Positions 34,289-44,054 are shown, numbered from the stretch's first letter. The stretch: 64,000 nucleotides of DNA from an uncultured Alistipes sp. (GCA_947629705.1 CANREN010000001.1:185540-249539); one strand, 5' to 3'. Notes: generated by a model from the letters alone, not told the origin. Numbers and translations: made by a program.

Positions 34289-35161
34289 ATGGTAAAATCA
34301 ATGACAGGCTTCGGGAAAGCCGAAGTTACGTTCTCGAACAAAAAGATCACGGTCGAAATCCGGTCGCTCAATTCCAAGCAGTTGGATCTCAATCTGCGGT
34401 TGCCCGCCGTCTATCGGCAGTCGGAATACGAAATCCGCGGCATCATCGCCCGCGCGCTCGAACGAGGCAAGGTGGACGTATTCGTAACGGTCGAGGCGCA
34501 GACCGTCGAGACCTCCGCCCATATCAACCGCGATGCGTTCCGCGAATACCTGCGCCAGCTGACCGATGCGCTCGATTATTCGGGCATCGACGCCGACTAC
34601 GACGCATTGGTACCCTGCATCCTGCACCTGCCGGACGTCGTGGCGACCGAAACCGAAACCATCTCCGGCGAAGAACACGCCGCCTTGCTTGCGGCTGCTG
34701 AAAAAGCCGCCGCCGAATTGAACGCATTCCGCGCCCGGGAGGGAGCGACCCTGATCGCCGACCTGCTGCGCCGCATCGACCTCATCGAGGGGTATAAAAA
34801 CGAAGTGATTCCCTTCGAACAGAGCCGGACGGAGAATATCAAGGCCCGCCTGCTCGAAAACCTGTCGAAACTCAACGCCGAGGTCGACCGCAACCGGCTG
34901 GAACAGGAGATGATCTTCTATTTGGAAAAGCTCGATATCACGGAAGAAAAGGTGCGATTGACCAACCATTGCAACTATTTCCGCGAGGTGGCGGCCTCCG
35001 AGGAGGGCGTAGGCCGCAAATTGGGATTCATCGCCCAGGAACTCGGCCGCGAAATCAATACGATGGGCTCGAAAGCCAATGAAACGAACATTCAGATTTT
35101 GGTCGTCAAGATGAAGGACGAATTGGAAAAGATCAAGGAACAGGTACTGAACATTCTGTAA
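34289..35161 (+). CDS. yicC: YicC-family endoribonuclease
   Basis: 290 residues. The N-terminus [12 protein letters not shown] and the C-terminal [21 protein letters not shown] are the two hallmark segments of the YicC/YloC family, shown in E. coli to act in RNA decay. Central region is helical. yicC followed directly by gmk is a conserved bacterial gene order and is seen here with a three-base gap. First gene of a six-gene plus-strand run to 39.2 kb. Confidence 0.92.
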   Translation: MVKSMTGFGKAEVTFSNKKITVEIRSLNSKQLDLNLRLPAVYRQSEYEIRGIIARALERGKVDVFVTVEAQTVETSAHINRDAFREYLRQLTDALDYSGIDADYDALVPCILHLPDVVATETETISGEEHAALLAAAEKAAAELNAFRAREGATLIADLLRRIDLIEGYKNEVIPFEQSRTENIKARLLENLSKLNAEVDRNRLEQEMIFYLEKLDITEEKVRLTNHCNYFREVAASEEGVGRKLGFIAQELGREINTMGSKANETNIQILVVKMKDELEKIKEQVLNIL

Positions 35162-35164
35162 ACG

Positions 35165-35734
35165 ATGGGCAAAGTCGTCATATTCTCCGCACCGAGCGGC
35201 TCCGGAAAAACCACCATCGTCCGGGCCTTGCTGGAACGGTATCCGCAGCTCGAATTTTCGATTTCGGCCACCAGCCGCGCCCCGCGCGGCTGCGAACGGC
35301 ACGGCAAGGACTATTACTTCTTCACGCAGGAGGAATTCATGCAGGCCGTGGCCGAAAACCGGTTCGTGGAGTGGGAGGAGGTCTACCAAGGCACCTGCTA
35401 CGGTACGCTGCGCACCGAAGTGGAGCGCATCTGGGCCAAGGGGCACACCATTCTGTTCGACGTCGACGTCATCGGAGGGCTGAACCTCCGGCGCATCTTC
35501 GGCGACGATGCGTGCGCGATCTTCATCATGCCGCCCTCGATCGAAGAGCTGCGCCGCCGGCTCGAAAACCGCGGCACCGATGCGCCGGAGGTCATCGACC
35601 GGCGGGTCGCCAAGGCGGAATACGAACTGACCAAGGCATCGGGATTCGACCACATCGTACTGAACGACCGCCTCGACGAGGCCGTCGCCGAAACCGCCCG
35701 CATTCTCGAAACCTTCATCGGCATCCGGCAATGA
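35165..35734 (+). CDS. gmk: Guanylate kinase
   Basis: 189 residues; phosphorylates GMP to GDP. P-loop FSAPSGSGKTT, GMP-binding SATSRAPRGCERHGKDYYF, and the FDVDVIGGLNL segment are complete. Length is standard. Its stop overlaps the nadD start (ATGA). Confidence 0.97.
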   Translation: MGKVVIFSAPSGSGKTTIVRALLERYPQLEFSISATSRAPRGCERHGKDYYFFTQEEFMQAVAENRFVEWEEVYQGTCYGTLRTEVERIWAKGHTILFDVDVIGGLNLRRIFGDDACAIFIMPPSIEELRRRLENRGTDAPEVIDRRVAKAEYELTKASGFDHIVLNDRLDEAVAETARILETFIGIRQ

Positions 35735-36549
35735 AACGGCGCATGATGCTTTACTTCGGGTCGTTCAACCCTATCCACAAAGGCCACGTCGCATTGGCCG
35801 AACGGGTCATCGGACTGGACCTGTGCGATGAAGTCGCATTAGTCGTTTCGCCGCAGAATCCGTACAAGGATCCATCGATGCTGGCGCCGGAGACGGAACG
35901 TTTCGAAATGGCCGAAATCGCCTGCAAGGCATCCGCCTATCCCGAACGCATCCGCCCGTCGGTCATCGAGTTCCTGCTTCCGCGGCCGTCATACACGATC
36001 GACACGCTGCAATATCTTTCGGAGCATTACGGCGAGGATATGGAATTTTCCGTCCTGATGGGCAGCGACCAGTTGGAGCGGCTCGACGGCTGGAAAGCGT
36101 ACCGACAGATTCTCGCCTATCCGGTGTATGTCTATCCGCGGAAAGGGTATCTGACGATTCCGACGGAATACGCGGCGCGCATCACCCTTCTGGAAAATGC
36201 GCCGATGCTGGAGGTGTCCTCCACCGAAATCCGACGGCGCATCGAATCCGGCGAGGATACGGCCGATTGGCTGCATCCCGACGTGGCGGCCTATATCCGT
36301 CAAAAAGGGCTTTGGAGCCCGGCTTCACGGTTAGCTGCGCTTACGGCCCGATTGGCCGAGAGGCCCGACGACGTCGCCCTGCTGCTGGAGCATGGCAAAC
36401 TGCACTACCGGCTCAACGAGTGGGGGGCGGCGCTCAACGATTTCAACCGCATTCTGCAAATCGACGCAGCGCATATCGAAGCCCGGCAGTTCGTCGAAAT
36501 GATCCAGGAGATTCTCGCATTCCGCTACAAAGATATTTATAACCCATGA
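35731..36549 (+). CDS. nadD: Nicotinate-nucleotide adenylyltransferase with C-terminal TPR-like tail
   Basis: 272 residues, adenylating nicotinate mononucleotide in NAD synthesis. Catalytic features are YFGSFNPIHKGHVAL (HxGH), the SPQNPYKD loop, GSDQL, and SSTEIRRRI. This core ends near residue 200 (HPDVAAYIRQKGLW), the usual NadD length. A further 70 residues follow with a TPR-like helix pair (LLLEHGKLHYRLNEWGAALNDFNRIL) and end in EILAFRYKDIYNP, a tail I associate with Bacteroidota TPR proteins. Translational overlap of four bases with both gmk and ddl. The tail may be a protein-interaction module; no function is known to me. Confidence 0.88.
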   Translation: MKRRMMLYFGSFNPIHKGHVALAERVIGLDLCDEVALVVSPQNPYKDPSMLAPETERFEMAEIACKASAYPERIRPSVIEFLLPRPSYTIDTLQYLSEHYGEDMEFSVLMGSDQLERLDGWKAYRQILAYPVYVYPRKGYLTIPTEYAARITLLENAPMLEVSSTEIRRRIESGEDTADWLHPDVAAYIRQKGLWSPASRLAALTARLAERPDDVALLLEHGKLHYRLNEWGAALNDFNRILQIDAAHIEARQFVEMIQEILAFRYKDIYNP

Positions 36550-37529
36550 AACGATTGAAAATAGCCCTTTTGGCCGGAGGGGATTCGCCCGAACGGGCGA
36601 TCGCCCTGCAAAGCGCCGCCCAGATCGAACAGGCGCTCGACCACGACAAATACGACATCACGCTGATCGACCTGCATCATCGCAACTGGCACTACACGGC
36701 GCCCGACGGCCGCGAATGGCAGGTGGATAAAAACGATTTTTCGCTGACGGTCGAGGGCGTCCGCAAATCTTTCGATTATGCACTGATCATCATCCACGGA
36801 ACCCCGGGCGAAGACGGCCGGCTGCAAGGCTACCTCGACATGATGGGGATTCCGTATTCGTCCTGTTCGATGCTCTCCTCGGTCATCACCTTCGACAAAA
36901 TCACGACCAAACGCACGTTAGTCGGCCACGTCAATCTGGCCCGCGAAGTTTTTCTCCGCCGGGGCGAGGCCTGCGATCCTGAAAAAATCGTCCGCGAACT
37001 GGGGCTGCCGCTCTTCGTCAAGCCCAATGCCAACGGATCGTCGTTCGGCGTAACGAGGGTGCACACGGCGGAGGAGCTGCCCGCCGCCATTGCCGCGGCA
37101 TTCGCCCAGGGCGACGAGATTCTGATCGAAGAGTGCATTGCGGGGCAGGAGATCGGGTGCGGCGTCATGATCGCCGGCGGGCGCGAATATATCTTCCCCG
37201 AGACCGAAATCGTGCCGAAAAACGACTTTTTCGACTACGAAGCGAAATACACGGCCGGACGTTCCGAAGAGATCACACCGGCCCGCATCGCCCCCGAAAT
37301 ACGTGCGGAACTCAACCGCATGACGCTCGATGCCTACCGAATCTGCCGTTGCAGCGGGGTCGTGCGCGTCGATTTCATCGTTACGCCCGAGGGCAAGCCC
37401 TATTTCATCGAATTGAATTCGATCCCGGGCATGAGCTCCGGAAGCATCGTTCCGAAGCAGGCCCGCGCCATGGGGCTGTCGCTCGGTGCGCTCTATGACC
37501 TGATTATCGCCGACACGTACCGTCCATGA
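36546..37529 (+). CDS. ddl: D-alanine-D-alanine ligase
   Basis: 327 residues, ATP-grasp ligase making the D-Ala-D-Ala dipeptide for peptidoglycan. KIALLAGGDSPERAIAL at the N-terminus, FVKPNANGSSFGV ATP-grasp loop, FDYEAKYTAGRSEEITPA omega loop and C-terminal YFIELNSIPGMSSGSIVPKQA are intact. The omega-loop pattern is of the D-Ala rather than D-Lac type, as far as can be judged. Overlaps nadD and the DUF3109 gene by four bases each, so tightly translationally coupled. Confidence 0.93.
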   Translation: MKRLKIALLAGGDSPERAIALQSAAQIEQALDHDKYDITLIDLHHRNWHYTAPDGREWQVDKNDFSLTVEGVRKSFDYALIIIHGTPGEDGRLQGYLDMMGIPYSSCSMLSSVITFDKITTKRTLVGHVNLAREVFLRRGEACDPEKIVRELGLPLFVKPNANGSSFGVTRVHTAEELPAAIAAAFAQGDEILIEECIAGQEIGCGVMIAGGREYIFPETEIVPKNDFFDYEAKYTAGRSEEITPARIAPEIRAELNRMTLDAYRICRCSGVVRVDFIVTPEGKPYFIELNSIPGMSSGSIVPKQARAMGLSLGALYDLIIADTYRP

Positions 37530-38101
37530 TCGAAATCGACGATAAAATCGTAAGCGCCGACCTGCTGCGCGAATGTTTCGTCTGTGACCTCGCGGCCTGC
37601 AAAGGGGCGTGCTGCGTCGAAGGGAATGCCGGAGCGCCGCTCGAGACGGGCGAAGCGGACACGCTCGAACGCGAATACGAAGCCTACAAGCCCCATATGA
37701 CCCCGGAAGGCATCGCCGCCGTCGAGCGGCAGGGGTTCATGGTCATCGACGAGGAGGGCGACTATACGACCCCGCTCGTCGACGATGCCGAATGCGCCTA
37801 CTCCTGCCGCGAAAACGGCATCACCTTTTGCGCCATCGAACGGGCGTGGAAAGAGGGGCGCACCACGTTCCGGAAACCCATCTCATGCCACCTCTATCCG
37901 ATCCGGCTCGTGCGCTTCTCCAACGGCTCCACCGGCCTCAACTACCATCGGTGGTCAGTCTGCGAGGCGGCCCGCATCTGCGGCAAACGAGCAGGCATAC
38001 CGGTCTACAAGGCGTTGCGGGAGCCCATCGTCCGCAAGTTCGGCGAAGATTTCTACCGGGCGCTCGAAGCGGCCGAAAACCATTTGCATACCACAAAATA
38101 A
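37526..38101 (+). CDS. DUF3109 family cysteine-rich protein
   Basis: 191 residues of the DUF3109 family. Cysteines cluster as CFVCDLAACKGACCVEG near the N-terminus, then CAYSCRENGITFCAIE, SCHLYPIR and VCEAARICGK, a pattern suggesting metal or Fe-S ligation, similar to the YkgJ/zinc-or-iron-chelating groups. Role not established. Overlaps ddl by four bases, placing it inside the cell-wall/nucleotide operon. Confidence 0.8.
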   Translation: MIEIDDKIVSADLLRECFVCDLAACKGACCVEGNAGAPLETGEADTLEREYEAYKPHMTPEGIAAVERQGFMVIDEEGDYTTPLVDDAECAYSCRENGITFCAIERAWKEGRTTFRKPISCHLYPIRLVRFSNGSTGLNYHRWSVCEAARICGKRAGIPVYKALREPIVRKFGEDFYRALEAAENHLHTTK

Positions 38102-38107
38102 CGCAAT

Positions 38108-39181
38108 ATGAACCGATCCATCCTTTCCCTCCTCTTCGCAGCGACGCTGCCGACCCTCGCGGTGCACGGGCAAGCGCCCGAAAACGAAACGTTAGTCGCC
38201 GAAGCGAACGAAGCCGAAACGCAGATCGACCCCCATGCGGCCGACTCCATAGCGGCGCTCCGTCTGCGTTTGGAACGCAAACAGATTCTGTCGAATGCCG
38301 ACACCAACGACCTGACGGCCATCGACACGCTCGATTCAGGCAACGAAGCGGTGCGGGTCGTCCTCTACAGCAACAACACCTGGAAATATATCCTCGACCG
38401 CGAAGTGGCCCGAGACAGCACGATCTTCGAAAAATATTGGGATACGACTACGCTCTTTCCCTATCGCGAAGTCGATCTGTCGGATTTGCCGCAATCCATC
38501 GTCATCGAGCTGCTCGATTCCGTAACGAGCTACCACTGCCCCTATCAGGGAGCCATCCATCCGCACGGAAAATACGGGCCGCGCCGCCGTCGCCAGCACC
38601 AGGGCATCGATCTGCCCTTGAAGACCGGCGACCCGATCTACGCCGCTTTCAGCGGCCGCGTGCGCATCTCGCAATACAACACCGGCGGATACGGCAATTT
38701 AATCATCATCCGGCACGACAACGGATTGGAGACCTACTACGGCCACCTTTCCGAGCGGTTGGTCGAGGCGAACCAATGGGTCGAAGCCGGTCAGATCATC
38801 GGGCGGGGCGGCTCGACGGGCCGTTCGACAGGCCCGCACCTGCATTTCGAAACCCGCTATTACGGACATTCGTTCGACCCCGAACGGTTGATCGATTTCA
38901 AAAACGGAATCCTCTGTCGGGAAACGTTTCTCCTGAAAAAATCGTTCTTCAGCATCTATTCGAATGCCGGTCAGGATTTCGACGATGAATTGGCCAACGA
39001 GGAGGAGGACAAAAAGGAACTCGCCGAACAGAATGCCCGACGTTATCACACGATCCGCCGAGGCGACACGCTCGGCGCCCTGGCCCGCAAGTACGGCACG
39101 ACGGTGAACAACCTCTGCCGGCTGAACGGAATCAAACCGACGACCATCCTTCGGATCGGAAAAACGTTGCGCGTACGGTAG
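38108..39181 (+). CDS. M23 family metallopeptidase with LysM domain
   Basis: 357 residues. Signal peptide (about residues 1-21, ending VHGQA). The M23 (LytM-type) endopeptidase domain has zinc ligands in HQGIDLPL (HxxxD) and HLHFET (HxH), so it should be active against peptidoglycan cross-bridges. A LysM peptidoglycan-binding repeat closes the protein (YHTIRRGDTLGALARKYGTTVNNLCRLNG). Periplasmic or outer-leaflet location. Last gene of the yicC run, six bases after DUF3109. Confidence 0.92.
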   Translation: MNRSILSLLFAATLPTLAVHGQAPENETLVAEANEAETQIDPHAADSIAALRLRLERKQILSNADTNDLTAIDTLDSGNEAVRVVLYSNNTWKYILDREVARDSTIFEKYWDTTTLFPYREVDLSDLPQSIVIELLDSVTSYHCPYQGAIHPHGKYGPRRRRQHQGIDLPLKTGDPIYAAFSGRVRISQYNTGGYGNLIIIRHDNGLETYYGHLSERLVEANQWVEAGQIIGRGGSTGRSTGPHLHFETRYYGHSFDPERLIDFKNGILCRETFLLKKSFFSIYSNAGQDFDDELANEEEDKKELAEQNARRYHTIRRGDTLGALARKYGTTVNNLCRLNGIKPTTILRIGKTLRVR

Positions 39182-39225
39182 GGTGCAGGCCGCACGGCCC
39201 GAAGGGGAATGCAAACGGGTTTCGG

Positions 39226-39918
39226 TCAGTCCTTTTTCAAAGCATAGTTCCGCTCGCCGAAAATCAACGATCCGATGCGCACCATCGTAGCCCCGCATTC
39301 CACAGCGTAACCGTAATCATGGGACATGCCCATCGACAGGATGTCGAACCGTGCGCCGAAATAGGGCTGAAGCAGATCGAAGCAGCGTTTCAATTCGGTG
39401 AAATCGCGCCGAACAGCCTCCGCATCGGTCGTATGGGTCGCAATGCCCATCACGCCCCTCGCACGGACGTTTTCCATCCGTGCGAAAGGAGCCGAACGGA
39501 CATACTGCATCAACTCCGTAAAATCCCAGCCGGTTTTCGTCTCCTCGGCCGCGACCCGAATTTCCAACAGAATGTCGATCGTCCGGCCGCATTTGGCCGC
39601 TTCGCGCTGGATCGCCTCCGCCAAATGGGCGCTGTCGACCGAGTGGATCAACGCGACGAACGGGGCGATCAACTTGATCTTATTGGTTTGCAAATGGCCG
39701 ATCATGTGCCATTCGATCTCTTTCGGCAGGGCTTTCGCCTTTTCGGCCAGCTCCTGGGGACGGCTCTCGCCGAAGATGCGCTGTCCGGCCTCGTAGGCCG
39801 CTTGAAGCGCCTCGATGGGGTGCGTTTTCGACACCGCCACGAGCGTTACGTTCTCGGGCAGGGTCGACCGCACAAGCGACAACTGGCAGGCGATCTTACA
39901 ATTCGATTCGGTGTTCAT
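39226..39918 (-). CDS. YggS/PLPBP family pyridoxal phosphate homeostasis protein
   Basis: 230 residues. PLP lysine in LVAVSKTHP; FGESRPQEL, EWHMIGHLQTNK, LSMGMSHDY and the closing VRIGSLIFGER are the family's conserved segments. Non-enzymatic PLP carrier and amino-acid/vitamin B6 homeostasis factor in other organisms. The frame is open to 39936, but a promoter-like box at 39924-39931 overlaps that extension; starting at 39918 would make the mRNA leaderless. Converges on the M23 peptidase gene. Confidence 0.92.
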   Translation of the reverse strand: MNTESNCKIACQLSLVRSTLPENVTLVAVSKTHPIEALQAAYEAGQRIFGESRPQELAEKAKALPKEIEWHMIGHLQTNKIKLIAPFVALIHSVDSAHLAEAIQREAAKCGRTIDILLEIRVAAEETKTGWDFTELMQYVRSAPFARMENVRARGVMGIATHTTDAEAVRRDFTELKRCFDLLQPYFGARFDILSMGMSHDYGYAVECGATMVRIGSLIFGERNYALKKD

Positions 39919-39923
39919 ACGGA

Positions 39924-39931
39924 CAAAAATA
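39924..39931 (-). promoter_or_regulatory. Possible -7 box of the yggS gene (TATTTTTG)
   Basis: Matches TAnnTTTG on the minus strand; its last base is only six bases from the ATG at 39918. Confidence 0.45.
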
Positions 39932-40059
39932 CGCAAAAATCCTGCAACGGAAAAATCCAGTGCCCATAAAACCGCTCCGAACGGCGCGAAACCGCCGATT
40001 TATTCACGTCGTTCGCATGCCGGACAAACTCTGTTTTTGGCCGTTTGCAAATAGTTTGC

Positions 40060-40067
40060 TATCTTTA
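40060..40067 (+). promoter_or_regulatory. Promoter of the C69 peptidase gene (-7 TATCTTTA)
   Basis: Seven of eight match to TAnnTTTG with a TTTG at 40036-40039, 20 bases upstream. The ATG is 21 bases downstream. Confidence 0.55.
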
Positions 40068-40087
40068 TACCGCAAAAAGCCAAAAGA

Positions 40088-41788
40088 ATGAAAAAAGTAC
40101 GTTCTCTACTCGTTGCGACCGCAATATCCGCTTACGGTGCAGCATCGGCCTGCACCAACTTCATCGTAACCAAAGGCGCCTCGACCGACGGGTCGATCAT
40201 GGTCTCCTATGCCGCCGATTCGCACTCCCTCTATGGCGCGCTTTACCACACCCCGGGCGGCAAACACAAATCCGGCACGAGGATACCCGTTTACGAATGG
40301 GACACGGGCCGTTATCTGACCGACATTCCGCAGGCCGCCGAGACCTATTCCACGATCGGCAACATGAACGAACATTCGCTGATCATCGGGGAAACGACCT
40401 TCGGCGGCCGATCCGAGCTGGCCGATCCGACCGGAAAAATCGACTACGGTTCGTTGATCTACATTGCGCTGCAACGTGCCCGCACGGCTCGCGAGGCGAT
40501 CCGGATCATCGCCGAACTGGCCGACACCTACGGGTACGCATCGTCGGGCGAATCGTTCTCCATCGCCGATACCGAGGAGGCCTGGATCATGGAGCTGATC
40601 GGCAAGGGATACCAAGACGACGGGTCGGGCGACAACCTCCGGAAAGGCATCGTCTGGGTAGCGCGCCGGATTCCCGACGGCTATGTCTGCGCCCACGCCA
40701 ATCAATCGCGCATCACGAATTTCCCGCTCGATGATCCCGAGAACTGTCTGTATGCGCCCGATGTCATTGCGTTCGCCCGCGAAATGGGGTATTACGACGG
40801 AGCGGATGCGGATTTCAGTTTCTGCGATGCCTATTGTCCGGCCGATTTCGGTACCCTGCGCAGTTGCGAGGCTCGTGTATGGGCCTTTTTCCGCACGGTA
40901 GCCGACGGAATGGATGCCTATCGGGATTATGCGATGGGGTACAATCCTGCCAACAGGATGCCTTTGTGGGTCGAACCGCGGACAAAAGTGTCGCCCAAGA
41001 CCGTATTCGATTGTATGCGCGATCATTTCGAAGGCACGCCGATGGATATGACCCGCGATCTCGGAGCCGGCGGCCACGCCTGTCCCTATCGCTGGCGGCC
41101 GATGGAATTCGAAGTCGACGGCGAAACCTACGTCAACGAACGGGCGACCGCTACGCAGCAAACCGGATTCTGGTTCGTGGCGCAGGCCCGTCCGCAACTG
41201 CCTGACGACATGGGGATTTTGTGGTTCGGGGTCGACGATGCTGCCACCTCCTGTCTGACCCCGATCTACTGCTCGACGACCGAAGCGCCGGAATGTTTCA
41301 GCGAAACGAACGGTTCGATGCTCGACTACTCGCCGACCTCGGCTTTCTGGCTGTTCAACCGGACGACGAACTTCGCCTACATGCGCTACGACATGGTTTC
41401 GGCCGATATCCGCAAAGTCGCGGACGACTGGGAAAACAAACAACTGCAAAAACAGCTGCCGCTCGCAGATGCGGAAGCGGCTGTACTTCCGGCGAAAAAA
41501 CGGGCCCGCTATCTGACGGACTATTCCGTCCGTACGGCGCAGAAGCTGTTCTCCCGCTGGAACGAATTGAACGAGTACCTCTTGATAAAATATGTCGACG
41601 GCAACGTGAAGAGCGAGCACGCCGATGTGCTGGATTATCTCGATGGCACGAATCGTGCGGCCCATTTCGCGGATAACGGCAGCGGCCGCCGGATCCCGGA
41701 CAAAATCCGATTCCCGGGATACAACGAAAAGTGGAAACGGGCCGTCGCAGCGGACAATGGAGAGGTGTTGCGCGTACCGAAAAAATAG
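40088..41788 (+). CDS. C69 family dipeptidase (Ntn hydrolase)
   Basis: 566 residues. The signal peptide (about residues 1-20) ends in SAYGAASA followed directly by CTNFIVTKGASTDGS, so cleavage would expose the N-terminal nucleophile cysteine typical of C69 (PepD-like) Ntn hydrolases. The core has YYSTIGNMNEHSL-like and GETTFGGR segments and the C-terminal WFGVDDAATS region. Exported, so it likely degrades dipeptides or small peptides in the periplasm. Monocistronic or followed by lpd (10 bases downstream on the same strand). Confidence 0.9.
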   Translation: MKKVRSLLVATAISAYGAASACTNFIVTKGASTDGSIMVSYAADSHSLYGALYHTPGGKHKSGTRIPVYEWDTGRYLTDIPQAAETYSTIGNMNEHSLIIGETTFGGRSELADPTGKIDYGSLIYIALQRARTAREAIRIIAELADTYGYASSGESFSIADTEEAWIMELIGKGYQDDGSGDNLRKGIVWVARRIPDGYVCAHANQSRITNFPLDDPENCLYAPDVIAFAREMGYYDGADADFSFCDAYCPADFGTLRSCEARVWAFFRTVADGMDAYRDYAMGYNPANRMPLWVEPRTKVSPKTVFDCMRDHFEGTPMDMTRDLGAGGHACPYRWRPMEFEVDGETYVNERATATQQTGFWFVAQARPQLPDDMGILWFGVDDAATSCLTPIYCSTTEAPECFSETNGSMLDYSPTSAFWLFNRTTNFAYMRYDMVSADIRKVADDWENKQLQKQLPLADAEAAVLPAKKRARYLTDYSVRTAQKLFSRWNELNEYLLIKYVDGNVKSEHADVLDYLDGTNRAAHFADNGSGRRIPDKIRFPGYNEKWKRAVAADNGEVLRVPKK

Positions 41789-41798
41789 ACAATCTGTT

Positions 41799-43175
41799 AT
41801 GAAATACGACATTATCGTGGTAGGAAGCGGGCCCGGCGGCTATGTGTCAGCCATACGGGCGGCCCAATTAGGCAAAAAAGTCGCCCTTGTCGAACGGGCG
41901 GAACCCGGGGGCGTCTGCCTCAACTGGGGGTGTATTCCGACGAAAGCCCTGCTGACAAGCGCACAAGTCTATGCCGATTGTTCCGCCGCCGCCCGCTACG
42001 GAATAGAACTTTCGGGAGAAATTCGACCCGATTTGGAAAAGATCGTCGCACGGTCGCGCGAAGTCGCCCAAACGATGTCGAAAGGCATCCGGTTCCTGCT
42101 CGACAAAAACGGAATCGAGCTGATCCAAGGATTCGGACGGCTTACGTCTCGGGGCCATCTGGATGTCGATGGCGTCGATTACGAAGCCGAACACATCATT
42201 CTCGCCACAGGAGCCCGCCCGCGAGAAATGCCATTCATGCGAATCGACGGCGAGCACGTCATCTCCTCGAAACAGGCGTTGACACTCATGAAATTGCCGC
42301 AGTCGATGATCGTGATCGGATCGGGGGCGATCGGAATCGAATTCGCCTGGTTCTACGCCACGTTAGGCGTGAAAGTTACCGTCGTCGAATACCTGCCGCG
42401 CATCCTGCCGCTCGAAGACGACGAAGTGTCGAAAGTCATGGAACGCACATTCCGCAAACTTCGGGCGACGGTGCTCACCTCGACAACGGTCAAACAGGTC
42501 GAGGTTTCGCCGGACGGCGTCTGCCGGGTGGAAATCGAAGGCAAAAAGGGCAAGGAGACGCTCGCGGCCGACCAAGTGCTTGCGGCAATCGGCATTCAGG
42601 CGAATATCGAGGGCATCGGATTGGAAGAGGTCGGCGTGGAGGTCGAACGCGGCAAAATCAAGGTCGACGAATACTACCGCACCCATATACCGGGCATCTA
42701 TGCGATCGGCGACATCGTACCCGGGCCAGCCTTGGCGCACGTAGCCTCGGCCGAGGGCATCTGCTGCGTCGAACATATCTGCGGGCTGAATCCGCAGCCG
42801 GTCGATTACACGACCATTCCGTCGTGCATCTTCACCACGCCGGAGGTCGCATCGGTCGGCGCGACCGAACAGCAGCTCCAAGAGCAGGGGATCGAATACA
42901 AAGTCGGCCGTTTTCCTTTCACGGCCTCGGGCAAGGCGACCGCGACGGGCGACCGCGACGGATTCATCAAATTGCTTTTCGGGGCGGATGAACGACTGCT
43001 CGGAGCTCACATGGTCGGTGCGCACGTTACGGAGATGCTCGGCGAAGCTACGGTCGCTAAAACGCTCGGGGCCACGGCCCACCGAATCGCCCGCACCATT
43101 CATGCGCATCCGACGATGAACGAAGGGATCATGGAGGCGGCCGAAGCCTTCCTCGGCGCAGCGATTCATCTGTAA
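41799..43175 (+). CDS. lpdA: Dihydrolipoyl dehydrogenase
   Basis: 458 residues, FAD/NAD enzyme reoxidising dihydrolipoamide. FAD-binding IIVVGSGPGGYVSAIRAAQLG, redox disulfide GGVCLNWGCIPT, NAD-binding IVIGSGAIGIEFAWFY and the C-terminal His-Glu of HAHPTMNEG are intact. The redox motif has Trp (CLNWGC) rather than the commoner Val. No 2-oxoacid dehydrogenase or glycine-cleavage gene is adjacent. Start MKYDIIVVG at 41799 chosen because the upstream frame is inside the C69 gene. Ends before a large hairpin. Confidence 0.94.
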   Translation: MKYDIIVVGSGPGGYVSAIRAAQLGKKVALVERAEPGGVCLNWGCIPTKALLTSAQVYADCSAAARYGIELSGEIRPDLEKIVARSREVAQTMSKGIRFLLDKNGIELIQGFGRLTSRGHLDVDGVDYEAEHIILATGARPREMPFMRIDGEHVISSKQALTLMKLPQSMIVIGSGAIGIEFAWFYATLGVKVTVVEYLPRILPLEDDEVSKVMERTFRKLRATVLTSTTVKQVEVSPDGVCRVEIEGKKGKETLAADQVLAAIGIQANIEGIGLEEVGVEVERGKIKVDEYYRTHIPGIYAIGDIVPGPALAHVASAEGICCVEHICGLNPQPVDYTTIPSCIFTTPEVASVGATEQQLQEQGIEYKVGRFPFTASGKATATGDRDGFIKLLFGADERLLGAHMVGAHVTEMLGEATVAKTLGATAHRIARTIHAHPTMNEGIMEAAEAFLGAAIHL

Positions 43176-43188
43176 TCCGAGCTCCACG

Positions 43189-43236
43189 GACAACACGGAA
43201 TGGGCCGAAAATGCTTTCGGCCCATTCCGTGTTGTC
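43189..43236. terminator. Large hairpin after lpdA (terminator-like, no T-run)
   Basis: A 22-bp perfect stem, GACAACACGGAATGGGCCGAAA and its complement, around a four-base loop. No T tract follows on the plus strand, so factor-independent termination is uncertain. Confidence 0.55.
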
Positions 43237-43284
43237 ATCGCCGCAACCGGCGCCGAAAAAGATCGGCAATCGAAGCGCGGCGGA

Positions 43285-44046
43285 TCAGCGCCAACGCCGT
43301 TCGAAAAGATCGGAAGGGTAGCGTATATCGTTGAGAAACAAGCCCTGCGCAGGCGCTCCACCGCTCGAACGGGACAAATCGCGGGCCGCTACGATCTCAC
43401 GGAATTGCTCCGGCGTATAACGTCCCCGACCGACATCGACCAATGTTCCGACGATCGCCCGCACCATATTGCGCAGAAACCGGTCGGCCCGAATCGTGAA
43501 ACACAACATACCGGAGGGTTCCGTCTGCCAGTCGGCCCGCAAAAGGCGGCAAATGTTCGTATGGTTGTTCGAATTGAGTTTGGCGAACGACGTGAAATCA
43601 TCGAACTCCAGCAGCCGGGCCGCCGCTTCGTTCATGCGCGGCACGTCCAACGGCACGTAATACTGCCACGAACTGCGGCTCGTGAAGGGATTTTTGTGCG
43701 GTTCGATGAAATAACGGTATTCCCGTTCGCGCGCGCTGAAGCGGGCATGAGCCTCATCGGAAACCGGCGTCAGCGTCCCGACCGCAATATCGGGCGGCAG
43801 CAGATAATCGAGTTTGTATAAAATCTGCCGAGGATCGGCGATCGGCTCTGCGACATCGAAATGCGCCACGAAATACGAAGCATTGACCCCCGTATCGGTA
43901 CGTCCGGCACCGGTCAGCTCGATCGGCGTCCGCAACAGGGTGGACAACGCCCGTTCGAGCGTCTGCTGCACGGTAGGCTGATCGGGCTGCCGCTGCCAGC
44001 CGCAATAAGCGGCTCCATCGTATTTCAATTCCGCGAAGTACCTCAT
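43285..44046 (-). CDS. truA: tRNA pseudouridine synthase A
   Basis: 253 residues; isomerises U38-U40 of tRNA anticodon arms. N-terminal RYFAELKYDGAAYCGWQRQ, catalytic Asp in GAGRTDTGVNA, and C-terminal FLRNMVRAIVGTLVDVGRGR are all present. The frame continues upstream to 44094, but a promoter box at 44055-44062 excludes it; the ATG at 44046 is then only nine bases past the box. Short, complete family length. Confidence 0.95.
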   Translation of the reverse strand: MRYFAELKYDGAAYCGWQRQPDQPTVQQTLERALSTLLRTPIELTGAGRTDTGVNASYFVAHFDVAEPIADPRQILYKLDYLLPPDIAVGTLTPVSDEAHARFSAREREYRYFIEPHKNPFTSRSSWQYYVPLDVPRMNEAAARLLEFDDFTSFAKLNSNNHTNICRLLRADWQTEPSGMLCFTIRADRFLRNMVRAIVGTLVDVGRGRYTPEQFREIVAARDLSRSSGGAPAQGLFLNDIRYPSDLFERRWR

Positions 44047-44054
44047 TTTTAGGC

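Noticed and set aside
40106..41812. A 568-codon minus-strand frame
   Set aside because: It is antisense to the C69 dipeptidase gene, whose signal peptide and nucleophile cysteine are intact.
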